A stretch of 64,000 nucleotides of DNA, from contig CAJTGB010000013.1 of NCBI GenBank assembly GCA_910575835.1, positions 1-64,000 on the forward strand, given 5' to 3'. The notes under the pieces are model-generated. The model saw only the letters and a list, made by a program, of their open reading frames with translations. It did not search any database and was not told the DNA's origin. Below, piece after piece: positions 43,717 to 52,648 of this stretch. This DNA is from Lachnospiraceae bacterium (GTDB lineage: Bacteria; Bacillota; Clostridia; Lachnospirales; Lachnospiraceae). How positions within the stretch are numbered: the stretch's first letter is position 1; every line of letters starts with the position of its first letter. Position numbers and translations under genes: made by a program.

Positions 43717-43821
43717 GCATAGCAACTATTTCTTTTATGTCTTTCTTTTATGTCTAAAATTAGAGAAAGTTACGGCCTTTCCTTTGAATAAGATTCTTCA
43801 TTTTAAACACAGCACATTTGG

Positions 43822-44025
43822 CTATTTGGTATTATGACTTAATATCATCTGTAATCCATATAATAAATTTTCAGCATTTTCCCGAAATTGTGGCAGGAAT
43901 TCCTTTTCCAGATCATAACAGAGATAGAGGTGTCGAGCGACACTTTCTGGTAGACTTAAACGGCACTTTATAATCGCCAACTTTTCCAGAAAAAGAGCAC
44001 AACCGCATCTCAACGACACGGTCAT
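43822..44025 (-). CDS. Hypothetical small protein after ExeA-like ATPase
   Basis: A 67-residue frame that starts 20 bases after the ATPase stop on the same strand. It has no motif I recognise and could be the third gene of the transposition module or a relic. The corresponding place in the other copy of the module (52649) holds a different protein. Confidence 0.3.
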   Translation of the reverse strand: MTVSLRCGCALFLEKLAIIKCRLSLPESVARHLYLCYDLEKEFLPQFRENAENLLYGLQMILSHNTK

Positions 44026-44045
44026 GCCTCTTTCCCTGCATTCTC

Positions 44046-44852
44046 TCAGCTCAATGCCTGGTTATTGATCGCCGCTAACATTACCTCGGCATCAATCACT
44101 TTTTTCTCCATTTGGCTTCCCAAAGTCATCGCGTCTGTCATCACATTGTCAATCAGCCGGGCATTCCCCTGGCTGTAGCTGTGGACAGAACTGATCGCTG
44201 CAGTATCAATGATCTCCGGGCTCCCGCCCGCATTCCGGATCTTCTGCCGGATATAGTCCGGCACTTCCTGGTCTGTCAGGCCATGGAAGTTGTAATGCAC
44301 CACAACCCTCTGCCGCAATGCCTCATTGACCTGTTTTTCCAGGATGTGGTTCAGATAAGGTTCCCCGCATAAGATCAGCGAAAAACAATTCACTGAATCA
44401 TATTTCTGGTTCATCAGCATTTTCAGGTCTCGCAGGATGCTGCTGTTCAGGTACTGTGCCTCATCCAGGATACAGATGAACGGCTGCCTTTTCTCTTTAT
44501 ACAGATAATACAGCCGCTCCTGGATCGATTTGAACATCTGGCTCTTCCCAAATCCGGATTCCAGCCCCAGCGCTTCACACAGCTGGCGGTAGAATTCCTG
44601 CACGCTTACTGTGGACAGGCACAGATAAGCACATTGATACAGATTCGGGTTCAGTTTCTTTGAAAAACACCGCAGTGCAAATGTCTTCCCCATCCCCGGG
44701 CTTGCCGTAAACACCCCGATCCCGCGGATCTCTTTCAGGTATTCCAGCCGCGCTGTCATCTCACGGAAATCTTCGGATTCAAAAGCATCTTTTTCCTTTA
44801 CCATCTGCTTATCAAACGGATTAAAACCCAGACCATAATAATCAGTGTACAT
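44046..44852 (-). CDS. ExeA/TniB-like AAA ATPase of transposition module (left copy)
   Basis: A 268-residue AAA ATPase: YYGLGFNPFDK at the N-terminus, Walker A ASPGMGKT, Walker B CILDEAQYLN, and RLIDNVMTDAM at the end. Such ATPases partner a DDE transposase as target-selection factors, like TniB or IstB. The start at 44852 follows GGAGGTGGGG. It lies directly downstream of the truncated transposase at 44934 and is about two thirds identical to the ATPase at 51826, so the two modules are diverged relatives rather than a recent copy. Confidence 0.82.
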   Translation of the reverse strand: MYTDYYGLGFNPFDKQMVKEKDAFESEDFREMTARLEYLKEIRGIGVFTASPGMGKTFALRCFSKKLNPNLYQCAYLCLSTVSVQEFYRQLCEALGLESGFGKSQMFKSIQERLYYLYKEKRQPFICILDEAQYLNSSILRDLKMLMNQKYDSVNCFSLILCGEPYLNHILEKQVNEALRQRVVVHYNFHGLTDQEVPDYIRQKIRNAGGSPEIIDTAAISSVHSYSQGNARLIDNVMTDAMTLGSQMEKKVIDAEVMLAAINNQALS

Positions 44853-44933
44853 CTTCCCCACCTCCAAGCGCTGTGCTGTAATTTATGGATACATGGTTCT
44901 CCCGCTTTGTTTTCCCGTTCCCTACCCGATCTG

Positions 44934-45342
44934 TCAGGCGCATCGGATATCTCTTCCCTCCGAGAACACCCATACTTTTTCCGGGTCCTCCGGGAGATAG
45001 CGGACCTCTACCTTCTGGCCGATGAACTGCATCGGCGCGTCATAGCACCGGGAGTCCAGCTCCACCGTGGCGTCCCGGGATACCCTGTGGGTCGTACGGT
45101 TCAGGAAGCATTCCTCCAGCCATTCTGCTGACTGTGGTTTCCTTACCGGGCGTGGGCTGTGGAGATAACGGTACAGCGGCGTTTCCCCTGTCGTGGAATG
45201 TTCTGTCGTATTGTGCTTCCGGATATATGCTGCCAGGAGGTCATTGAACTCGTCCAGCGAGCGGATCTGGCTGATGTCGAGCCCGTAAAGCCATCTTTCC
45301 TTGAGTGTCCTGAAATTCCGCTCCACCTTCCCCTTGTTATGT
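44934..45342 (-). pseudogene. DDE transposase, C-terminal fragment (left copy)
   Basis: Only the C-terminal 130 or so residues remain, beginning at KGKVERNFRTLKERW, a conserved position in Mu/IS481-type DDE transposases just after the catalytic domain, and running through YDAPMQFIGQKVEVRYLP. The 5' part with the DDE residues is absent from the window. The break coincides with a 29-bp repeat (45328-45356). The right copy at 51341 is broken at exactly the same codon. Confidence 0.8.
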
Positions 45343-45356
45343 AAAGATTTACATAA
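45328..45356. repeat. 29-bp direct repeat, left boundary
   Basis: Identical over 29 bases, same orientation, to 51314-51342. The core is TTATGTAAAGATTTACATAA, a 9-bp inverted pair around a GA centre. It lies exactly where the left transposase gene is interrupted and looks like a tyrosine recombinase attachment site. Confidence 0.8.
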
Positions 45357-45605
45357 TTTCTAAGGAAAGAACCGGAGGTGGGTTGAATAAGAGGGCAATC
45401 CTTTTTGCCCCCTTATTCAGCACACTTTCGGTTTTTCCGAATTGAACAAAGTCGCGTCCGGTATGGGAATTCAATGACTCCCATTTCCATCGGCTGACGG
45501 ATATTTCTGATATTTTCCTATAGGATTTCTGACAAGTTTTCCCCGTTTAGGGTATACTTCCCCCTTACCCCCAAAGCTTATGTCCTATATCCAGTTGCTT
45601 TAGGG

Positions 45606-46772
45606 TCAGGCGCTGCTTCTTTGGGGTGCGCGTTCAGTGCATACTTCATAAGACATGGATCCGCCACAGCATGGGCATACGGTGACATCCTTTTTGTACA
45701 GTATCCTGATTGCCTGCACCTTGTCATCTTTCTTGAACCGTCTTAGAAACTCACGGCAGCCGATCAGATTCCTGCATATGGGGATTAGCTTCCGCTTGTT
45801 CTGGTTGCTTAAGATCCCATAATGCCGTATACGGACAAAGCCTTTCGGAGGAACATGCATAAAGAAACGGCGGATGAATTCAATCCCATCCAGAGTCAGT
45901 TCTTTCCACTGGCCGCCGCTTTTGTAATCCTTTACTTTTATGGTTACTGTAGTTTCGTCTATGCGCAGGATACGGCTGTTGCTGATCGCTATCCGATGTG
46001 TGTAACGTCCGAGGTAATTCATCACAGTTTCTGCCCCGGCAAAGGACTCTCTGATGTCCGTGCCCCAGTTTTTTCCATAGCAGATATCCAGCAGTTCCTG
46101 ATATTCATATGAATTGCGGTATTTGGCTGCGGCTCCTTCATAGCTAAGTCTCCCTGCTTTATGCAGTGCTTTGAGTCCAGACAGGAATTTCCCTTTGAAA
46201 AGTGCGGCCATCGCTTTTCCAGGCAGGAAGAACCCGCCCTTTTTCTGATGCCAGTTCCGAGCCGCATCAAGTCCGCCGCCTGTACAGAGTATGTGGATAT
46301 GGGGATGGTAAGACAGGTTTGAACCCCATGTATGCATGATGCTGATGAAGCCGGAGGTGCCTCCCAGATGCACCGGGTTCCTGGAAAGCTCCATGACCGT
46401 ATCTGCCGCCGCATGGAAAAACAAGGAGCAGAGTTCCCTCTGGTTGGCGTAGATCAAGGGATTCAGTTCAGTTGGACAGGTAAATACCAGATGGTAATAC
46501 TCTATATCCAGAACACCTTCCCTCTGTGCGTCGATCCACAGTTCATTGGAAAGCGCCTGGCACATCGGGCAGGATCTGTCACGGTAGGAATTGTTATGGA
46601 TCTGTATATGGCCGCACTGGCTGCATCTGGAAACATTTACCCCATACGCACCCGTCTTGCAGTTCAGAATGTGAGCCGCCGTCTTTGCCTGTCTGGCATT
46701 GGGAGTATATTTCTCCAGGTACCTGGGGTAAAACTGCCGCAGGACATCCTGGACAGTTGGATTACCTGCCAT
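45606..46772 (-). CDS. IS91-family Y2 transposase (HUH rolling-circle type)
   Basis: A 388-residue transposase. An N-terminal zinc finger (CSQCGH and CPMCQ), the HUH metal motif in HPHIHIL and paired tyrosines in YLGRYTHRIAISN are all intact, as is the C-terminal zinc pair CPCCGG. The protein nicks single strands and moves the element by rolling-circle replication. The start at 46772 follows GGAGG and lies inside the end of the recombinase gene; a longer frame from 46811 lacks a ribosome binding site. Confidence 0.88.
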   Translation of the reverse strand: MAGNPTVQDVLRQFYPRYLEKYTPNARQAKTAAHILNCKTGAYGVNVSRCSQCGHIQIHNNSYRDRSCPMCQALSNELWIDAQREGVLDIEYYHLVFTCPTELNPLIYANQRELCSLFFHAAADTVMELSRNPVHLGGTSGFISIMHTWGSNLSYHPHIHILCTGGGLDAARNWHQKKGGFFLPGKAMAALFKGKFLSGLKALHKAGRLSYEGAAAKYRNSYEYQELLDICYGKNWGTDIRESFAGAETVMNYLGRYTHRIAISNSRILRIDETTVTIKVKDYKSGGQWKELTLDGIEFIRRFFMHVPPKGFVRIRHYGILSNQNKRKLIPICRNLIGCREFLRRFKKDDKVQAIRILYKKDVTVCPCCGGSMSYEVCTERAPQRSSA

Positions 46773-47634
46773 CGCCGCAGACCTCCATGCTGCTTCTTTC
46801 ATAGGTGTCAAACGGACTCCTTATCCCCATGAGAGCCTTGGAAGTCATCTGCAGGTATACATCCGTGGAGTTTGGGCTTCGGTGCCCTAATAACTGTTGG
46901 ATAAATGTATGGCTGACACCGTCTTCGAGTGCGTGACAGGCAAAACAGTGGCGCATCGTATGCGGCGTTACGTCTTCTGGAAGCCCAAGCATCTGTACAT
47001 GCTTTTTCATGTACAATTGTACTGCTTCTGTCGTAAGCGGTTCATCCCTTACAGTGCTGGGAAACAGCCACCCCATCGGTCGGTCATACTGGTACCAGTA
47101 TTCCGTAAGGATTTCCAGGTTACGGTCACTGAGTATGGTATATCGATCCTGACGATTCTTTGAAAGGGGGACATGGATCATCTTCTGTGACCTGCGGATA
47201 TCCTCATAGCGGAGATGGCAGGCTTCACTCACCCGTAGCCCGGAAGAATACATAGTAGAGGCGATCGCCTTGTGCTTATAATTATCCATGGAATCAATCA
47301 GGAGGTTTACCTGTTCGCGGGTAAGAATTACGGGAAGCTTGCGGTCACGTTTCATTTTAGGTATCTTTTTGGGATCCCACACATAACCCAGGGTATATTC
47401 AAAAAAAAACCGGATTGCCGCCGTATAGACGTTGATGGTGGATGCCTTTTTTGATTCATGATCCTTCAGGTGGAAAATGAATTTCCGTATGTCGGCATAG
47501 GTGATGGACATGGATACTTTACCGATAAAATCCAAGAACCTCTTTGTAAAGCGATAATAATCATCACATGTGTTTTTTGTGAAATTTTTAAGCCGCAGAT
47601 CATCACGCAGCTTGAGAAGATATTTTTCGTTCAT
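46762..47634 (-). CDS. Tyrosine recombinase linked to IS91-like transposase
   Basis: A 290-residue phage-integrase-family recombinase with SAM-like N-terminal domain and complete catalytic set: Arg in SSGLRVSEA, HxxR in HTMRHCF, the second His in LLGHRS and Tyr in STDVYLQM. GGAGG lies nine bases before the ATG at 47634. Its 3' end overlaps the transposase gene by 11 bases. It probably resolves or assists IS91-type transposition. Confidence 0.87.
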   Translation of the reverse strand: MNEKYLLKLRDDLRLKNFTKNTCDDYYRFTKRFLDFIGKVSMSITYADIRKFIFHLKDHESKKASTINVYTAAIRFFFEYTLGYVWDPKKIPKMKRDRKLPVILTREQVNLLIDSMDNYKHKAIASTMYSSGLRVSEACHLRYEDIRRSQKMIHVPLSKNRQDRYTILSDRNLEILTEYWYQYDRPMGWLFPSTVRDEPLTTEAVQLYMKKHVQMLGLPEDVTPHTMRHCFACHALEDGVSHTFIQQLLGHRSPNSTDVYLQMTSKALMGIRSPFDTYERSSMEVCGDGR

Positions 47635-47910
47635 TAAAATGCCCTCCATAATGTTAGATTTTTATTGACAGAAATCCAATCATTTATGGAGGTGCGCGGG
47701 CATGATAAAACCGTTTGCCCACAGAGCGGATACATGATATAATTTTATCCATGGCAGTAGCGATGATTCCTATGCATATAAGGTTTGTTGTTTGTGGTGA
47801 ATTAACAATACCTCATTTAGGACTTATTTACTACTGCTTTTTAAAATAAAAATCGCTATGCGTAACCTTGGCAGGCCATCGCGCAGCGATTTTGTTCAAC
47901 AAGGGTTAAG

Positions 47911-47992
47911 TAAAGAAATCCGTTATGTAAAGAAATGCCCGCCGAGGCCTGAAATGCAGCAGCTCCGGCATGGATTTCTTTACATAATAATC
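47911..47992 (+). repeat. Left terminal inverted repeat of RIT
   Basis: Pairs with 51230-51311; outer 27 bases identical. Inner and outer copies of the TTATGTAAAGAAAT word face each other within it, giving a stem-loop-like recombinase binding array. Confidence 0.85.
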
Positions 47993-48989
47993 AATGCTTA
48001 TTAAATGATTTAAGCCAGGATTTCAAGTCATCATCGCTGTCCCACTTAGCATCTTCGTGAGGAACAATCTCCCTGCTTGCTGCTTCAATGGCTTCACGCT
48101 TGAGCTTTGCATCCGTTTTGGCATAAATTTCTGTGGTTTTGACGCTTACATGGCCGAGCAGATCCCTTATGTAGATCAGATCGACACCAGAATCCACAAG
48201 TTCCATGGCGGCAGTATGCCGCATTTTGTGTGGGCTGAGGCTGTCCGGGATCAGGTCCGGCGAACTCTCACGGGCCATGGCGCCATATTTTTTGATGATA
48301 TAATTCACACCCTGACGGGTGAACTGCCTGCCCATGTGGTTTATAAAAAGCCATTCGTCCAGCTTTTCCGGTGACTGGTAGCCCATCATTTTCAAATAGT
48401 CCTGTATGATGGGGAGGGAATCCTTCATCAGGGGAATGTAACGGCTCTTTTTTCCTTTGCCATGTACCAGAAGCGTGCGCGGTTCATGGAGTGATAAATC
48501 CTTTACCCGGATGCCGGTGGAATACAGGAGCATCAGCATGACGTAGTCACGCAGGCCGTCTGCTTTTCGTGTATCCACCTGCTCCATTAATGCAGAAACG
48601 CCATCTGTTTTCAGATATGATATTTCTTTCTGCGGCGCCTTTTTTACAGGAATCCCAAGGATTTTCTGGTATTCATTTAGGAATTCCGGCTTTTCATACA
48701 TCAGGAAACGGATAAAACTGTTTATTGCTGCCTGTCTCTGGTTCCGCGTTGCTATGCCGCTCTTTCTTTCAGACTGCAGCCAGTCAAGGAAACCGAGAAG
48801 GCGTTCGTAAGTCAGGCTACTTATCGTCATCTGATCTGCGGGGATGCCGATGACTTCGTTATAGTAATCCAGAAGGAAGATAAACGCATACCGGTAGGAA
48901 TCAATGGTTTTGGGCGAGCATCCTTTTTTATTTACAAGGAAATCCGTAAGGAACCGGTTAAGGCAGATGGCAAAATCAGTCTGTTTCAT
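47991..48989 (-). CDS. Tyrosine recombinase, third gene of RIT
   Basis: A 332-residue recombinase with Arg in STGIRVKDL, HxxR in HKMRHTAA, His in LLGHVSV and Tyr in TTEIYAKT. It overlaps the second RIT gene by 14 bases, and its stop codon touches the left terminal repeat. In RIT elements the three proteins are thought to act jointly on the ends. Confidence 0.88.
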   Translation of the reverse strand: MKQTDFAICLNRFLTDFLVNKKGCSPKTIDSYRYAFIFLLDYYNEVIGIPADQMTISSLTYERLLGFLDWLQSERKSGIATRNQRQAAINSFIRFLMYEKPEFLNEYQKILGIPVKKAPQKEISYLKTDGVSALMEQVDTRKADGLRDYVMLMLLYSTGIRVKDLSLHEPRTLLVHGKGKKSRYIPLMKDSLPIIQDYLKMMGYQSPEKLDEWLFINHMGRQFTRQGVNYIIKKYGAMARESSPDLIPDSLSPHKMRHTAAMELVDSGVDLIYIRDLLGHVSVKTTEIYAKTDAKLKREAIEAASREIVPHEDAKWDSDDDLKSWLKSFNKH

Positions 48990-49953
48990 GAAGATCAGCC
49001 GCCTTTCCGAACACGCGCTGGAACTTTGCGCTGCATTTTTCCCCGATGTACGGATAGAGTTCCATTGTCAGCCGCACATACCGCTCTGTAGCGTAAATTG
49101 TCTTATGGCCCAGATAGGTTGAAAGCACGGGGAGTGCCACATACATGTCCATCCCCTGGTCAACCATCTGTTTAAATGCCCTGACAGCAAATGTGTGCCT
49201 CCAGTCATGTATTCTTGGCCCGTGTCCCCCTCCGATATACGGGATGCCGGCCTGTTTCAGGATCATGCGGTGGATATCGTAAAGCCTGTTTTCCTTTCTC
49301 CTTATCCCTGCCGCAGATGGAAAAATATAGTCATCATCACTGAAAAGATAAAAACATTTATCTGAAAACTGCTCAAACAGGCTCTTTATTTCCGGATCCA
49401 GAACGATATACCGCTCACAGTCGTTTTTCGTTTCCATAAGCCTTATGATCCCGTTTTCAAGGTCAACATCTTTCTTTTTTATGCCGAGTGTCTCATTAAT
49501 TCTGGTGCCACAGCAGTACAGGAGCCGGAACAGGACCGGGAACTGGACTGCGTCCATCCGGCTTCGCTCAGAAGTATAAGTGTCAACGGCATGGAAATAC
49601 CGGAGGATTTCATCATCCGTATAAATATGGGGCTGGAAATCCGTTGCCCGGAAAAATACGTCATGCATAAGGTATACGTCGTATCCTTTTAAGCCAAGAT
49701 ATTTTAGGAAGCACTTGACCTTGTTTACCCTTGCGTAATGGGAAGTGGATGCCTCTGTCTCCTTCTTTTCAGACCATGCATCCGCGTCCTCCTTTGAGAA
49801 AGAGACGTCCCGGATGCCCCGCCCGGCGCAGAAACGGTCAAACTGCCTGAGGATAAACGTGAAGCTGGATTCCTTGTATCCGCTTGCAGTTTTGTAATCA
49901 AGGTAACGGTCGATCTCTTCTGCAAAGCCGGATATAAATTTCGGTCGGTTCAT
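48976..49953 (-). CDS. Tyrosine recombinase, second gene of RIT
   Basis: A 325-residue recombinase: Arg in CCGTRINETLG, HxxR in HDWRHTFA, His in YLGHKT and Tyr in TERYVRL. It overlaps the first gene by four bases (ATGA) and the third by 14 bases. All catalytic residues are present. Confidence 0.88.
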   Translation of the reverse strand: MNRPKFISGFAEEIDRYLDYKTASGYKESSFTFILRQFDRFCAGRGIRDVSFSKEDADAWSEKKETEASTSHYARVNKVKCFLKYLGLKGYDVYLMHDVFFRATDFQPHIYTDDEILRYFHAVDTYTSERSRMDAVQFPVLFRLLYCCGTRINETLGIKKKDVDLENGIIRLMETKNDCERYIVLDPEIKSLFEQFSDKCFYLFSDDDYIFPSAAGIRRKENRLYDIHRMILKQAGIPYIGGGHGPRIHDWRHTFAVRAFKQMVDQGMDMYVALPVLSTYLGHKTIYATERYVRLTMELYPYIGEKCSAKFQRVFGKAADLHETD

Positions 49954-51194
49954 CCCAGTGTCACCCCCTTATAATGGGAGGTGGCAAGCGCAGGCATAGG
50001 CAGCGGGCACAGGGCAAGTTTTCCAATGTCCACCTTGAGGTAAATCTTTGTGGTTTCCGTCCTCTGGTGCCCCAGCACAGTGCCGATCACCGGCATGGAT
50101 ACGTTATTCTTCAGCATGTTTGACGCAAGGCTGTGCCGCAGTGAGTGTGGGCCGTGTTTTTTCTCTTTCCAGCGGGAGATGCCTGCTTCCCTCATATACC
50201 GGCACACAATGGAATGGATGGTCGGCGGCTTCAGCGGTGTCCCGTGTTTTCCAACCTCGGCTGAAACGATGACCTCAGGGGCATCTGACTTTGGCCTGCC
50301 ATGCTTAAGGTAATCAATGATGGCATTGCCAACAGATGAAAGCAGCGGGTATTCAACCGGAACATCCGTCTTGTCCTGACGGAACGATATCCGGTTGCTG
50401 TCCCAGTCTATTTGGGAGAACCGGAAGCTGACAATGTCTCCGCTACGCCAGCCATACTCGGCTGCAAGGAGAAGGATCAGGTAGTCGCGTTTGCCAATGG
50501 CGGAGGAACGCTCTGCCGCAGATAACACTCTGGATATTTCATCCTCCGTGTAAGTTGTCGGGATTTTACACTGATCCCTGTACTGGTCTTTCAAAACAAA
50601 CAGCGCGTAATCCGTAGGCGCATATCCATAATGATAAAGGTAATGGAACAGCTGCCTTAAATGGTTGGCACAGGTATGGCGGGCAGACAATGAATAATCC
50701 ATTGCCTTAAAAAAGCCCTCAATGGCATCGATATCCAGATCCGGGAATCCAAGGCTGTGTCCGGTCAGGTACTGGTTAAAATGATATAAGGCTATCTGCC
50801 TGCATGCAATCGTTTTTTCTGACCGCCCAATCATGCGTTCGTGCTGAAAAAACTGGAGAATGAGCTGTCCGGTTTCACCATCATAAGTCCGTTCGACACG
50901 GGGTGTCCGGAACTCAAAATCGCCAGCCTGCTGATAAGAGAGCAACATCCGGACGGCCCGGAGCCGTTTTTTCTGCCTGGAAGACATGCCCTTAACAATG
51001 ATGTGGGAACCGATTTCCTCATCGCAGTACTTATAGCCAATGTCCTGTCCAAACTCGGAAACACCCCTATGGGAAAACCATTGTAAAACAGCATCCCACT
51101 CTTTTATAAGAATGTCGGCGTGGTGTGCGTGGTATTCCCTGTCATGCAGTTCCTGTTTGCAAGTATCAATTAATGTTTTTAAATCTGTAATCAT
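49950..51194 (-). CDS. Tyrosine recombinase, first gene of RIT
   Basis: A 414-residue recombinase: Arg in EYGWRSGDI, HxxR in HSLRHSLA, His in LGHQRTE and Tyr in TKIYLKV. The start at 51194 follows AAGGAGG, nine bases away; an in-frame ATG at 51215 lies inside that site. It is the longest of the trio and begins close to the right terminal repeat. Confidence 0.87.
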   Translation of the reverse strand: MITDLKTLIDTCKQELHDREYHAHHADILIKEWDAVLQWFSHRGVSEFGQDIGYKYCDEEIGSHIIVKGMSSRQKKRLRAVRMLLSYQQAGDFEFRTPRVERTYDGETGQLILQFFQHERMIGRSEKTIACRQIALYHFNQYLTGHSLGFPDLDIDAIEGFFKAMDYSLSARHTCANHLRQLFHYLYHYGYAPTDYALFVLKDQYRDQCKIPTTYTEDEISRVLSAAERSSAIGKRDYLILLLAAEYGWRSGDIVSFRFSQIDWDSNRISFRQDKTDVPVEYPLLSSVGNAIIDYLKHGRPKSDAPEVIVSAEVGKHGTPLKPPTIHSIVCRYMREAGISRWKEKKHGPHSLRHSLASNMLKNNVSMPVIGTVLGHQRTETTKIYLKVDIGKLALCPLPMPALATSHYKGVTLG

Positions 51195-51229
51195 AGAACA
51201 GATCCTCCTTTCCATTCCATGATACAGCG

Positions 51230-51311
51230 GATTATTATGTAAAGAAATCTCTGCTGGAATTGCTTAATTTTAGGCTTTGTCGGACATTTCTTTACATAAC
51301 GGATTTCTTTA
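51230..51311 (-). repeat. Right terminal inverted repeat of RIT
   Basis: Inverted partner of 47911-47992. A likely promoter for the trio should lie within or just inside this repeat. Confidence 0.85.
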
Positions 51312-51354
51312 CTTTCCCCTTGTTATGTAAAGATTTACATAACAAGGGGAAAGT
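51311..51354. repeat. Perfect 44-bp palindrome at RIT/transposase junction
   Basis: Two 21-bp arms are perfectly complementary around a two-base GA centre (51332-51333). The right arm is the transposase coding sequence (…NKGKV), the left arm abuts the RIT end. Confidence 0.9.
51314..51342. repeat. 29-bp direct repeat, right boundary
   Basis: Identical to 45328-45356 in the same orientation. Together they bracket about 6 kb that contains the IS91-like and RIT elements. Confidence 0.8.
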
Positions 51355-51829
51355 CGAACGGCATTTCCGTACGCTCAAGGAACGATGGCTGTACGCACTT
51401 GACATCGAATCCATCCAGTCCCTCGCGCAGTTCAACGGCCTGCTTGCGGATTATATCCGGGAATACAATACCACATACCATACCGGTATTAATGGCGTCC
51501 CTTTTGAACGCTACCGCGGCACATGCGGCTGTACGCGCCTTCCAAAATCCAGGGAATGGCTGGATGAGTGCTTCCTGAACCGTGTCTGGCGCAGGGTAAA
51601 CAGGGATTCCACGGTTTCCATTGACAAGGTATCCTATGATGTGCCCATGCAGTTCATCTCCTCAAAAGTGGAGATCCGTTATCTTCCGGATGACATGGGT
51701 TCCGCGTTCATCCTTTCTGACGGCGGGCATTACCCGATCCGCAGGACGGACCGCAACGAAAACTGCCGCGCGAAGCGGGAAAACCAGCCTGCCATTGACT
51801 ATTCGAGGATCGGGGGTGCAGGGTCATGA
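51341..51829 (+). pseudogene. DDE transposase, C-terminal fragment (right copy)
   Basis: About 160 C-terminal residues remain, starting at NKGKVERHFRTLKERW and including YDVPMQFISSKVEIRYLP. The catalytic N-terminal part is missing. The frame overlaps the ATPase start by four bases, as in an intact module. It is a diverged relative of the fragment at 44934, in opposite orientation, and is broken at the same codon. Confidence 0.8.
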
Positions 51830-52635
51830 CACCTCTGGCTTATTACGGCCTGTCATTCAACCCGTTTGACAAGCAGGCTGTCCGGGAGAAAGACCGTTTC
51901 CTTTCCGCGGACCTTAAGGAAATGACGTCCAGGCTTGATTACTTAAAGGATTCCCGTGGCATTGGCGTGTTCACCGCCAGCCCCGGCATGGGCAAGTCCT
52001 TCGCCCTGCGCTGCTTTGCCGCCGGGCTGAACCCGGGCCTTTATCATATGGAATACATCTGCCTTTCCACCGTCAGCGTGATGGAGTTTTACCGCCAGTT
52101 CTGCTCTGTGCTCGGCCTGGAGGACCGGGGCGGCAAGCCCGGCATGTTCAAAGCGATACAGGAGCAGGTATACAGCCTTTACAAGGAAAAGCGCAAGCCG
52201 CTGCTTCTTGCGGTCGATGAAGCGCAGTACCTGTCCACAGGCATCCTCAATGACATAAAAATGCTGATGAACCACGGGTATGACTCGCTGAACTGCTTCA
52301 CGCTCGTACTCTGCGGGGAACCGCACCTCAACAGCATCCTGCGCCGCCCGGTGCATGAGGCCCTCCGCCAGCGCATCACGGTGCATTATAATTTCATGGG
52401 GCTTGGCGATTCCGAGGTCGCAGAGTATATCACGCATAAGATCACATGTGCCGGTGGATCCCGGGCCATTCTGGACAATGCCGCGCTCTCTGCCGTGCAC
52501 AGCCATTCAAACGGGAACCCGCGCCTGATCGACAACCTGATGACGGATGCGTTCACACTTGGCTCACAGATGGATAAGAAGACCATCGACGCAGAGGTCA
52601 TCCTGGCGGCTGTTGCCGGCCAGAACCTGATGTAA
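51826..52635 (+). CDS. ExeA/TniB-like AAA ATPase of transposition module (right copy)
   Basis: A 269-residue AAA ATPase: YYGLSFNPFDK, Walker A ASPGMGKS, Walker B AVDEAQYLS, ending RLIDNLMTDAF. The ATG overlaps the transposase stop. The gene is GC-richer than its left counterpart, showing a separate history. Intact, but its transposase partner is truncated. Confidence 0.83.
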   Translation: MTPLAYYGLSFNPFDKQAVREKDRFLSADLKEMTSRLDYLKDSRGIGVFTASPGMGKSFALRCFAAGLNPGLYHMEYICLSTVSVMEFYRQFCSVLGLEDRGGKPGMFKAIQEQVYSLYKEKRKPLLLAVDEAQYLSTGILNDIKMLMNHGYDSLNCFTLVLCGEPHLNSILRRPVHEALRQRITVHYNFMGLGDSEVAEYITHKITCAGGSRAILDNAALSAVHSHSNGNPRLIDNLMTDAFTLGSQMDKKTIDAEVILAAVAGQNLM

Positions 52636-52648
52636 GGGAGGTGCGGGC

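Larger units (their letters stand above)
45357..47896 (-). mobile_element. IS91-family-like element with tyrosine recombinase
   Basis: The segment holds a Y2 HUH transposase and an overlapping tyrosine recombinase, an arrangement known in part of the IS91 family. Subterminal hairpins fit its ends: TGAATAAG... pairing with CTTATTCA near 45389-45425, and AAAATCGCT pairing with AGCGATTTT near 47847-47894. A GAAC tetranucleotide, the IS91-type target word, follows the latter hairpin on the minus strand. Ends are approximate. Confidence 0.55.
47911..51311 (-). mobile_element. RIT (recombinase in trio) element
   Basis: Three overlapping tyrosine recombinase genes fill the element, the definition of a RIT. 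Its ends are inverted repeats of about 82 bases (47911-47992 and 51230-51311): the outer 27 bases are identical and about 70 of 82 positions agree. Each repeat itself begins and ends with inverted copies of the word TTATGTAAAGAAAT. The last gene stops exactly at the inner edge of the left repeat. It appears complete and potentially active. Confidence 0.85.

Noticed and set aside
44046-52635. Left and right ATPase modules as a recent inverted duplication
   Set aside because: The two ATPases differ at roughly a third of residues and in base composition, so they are separate insertions of related elements.
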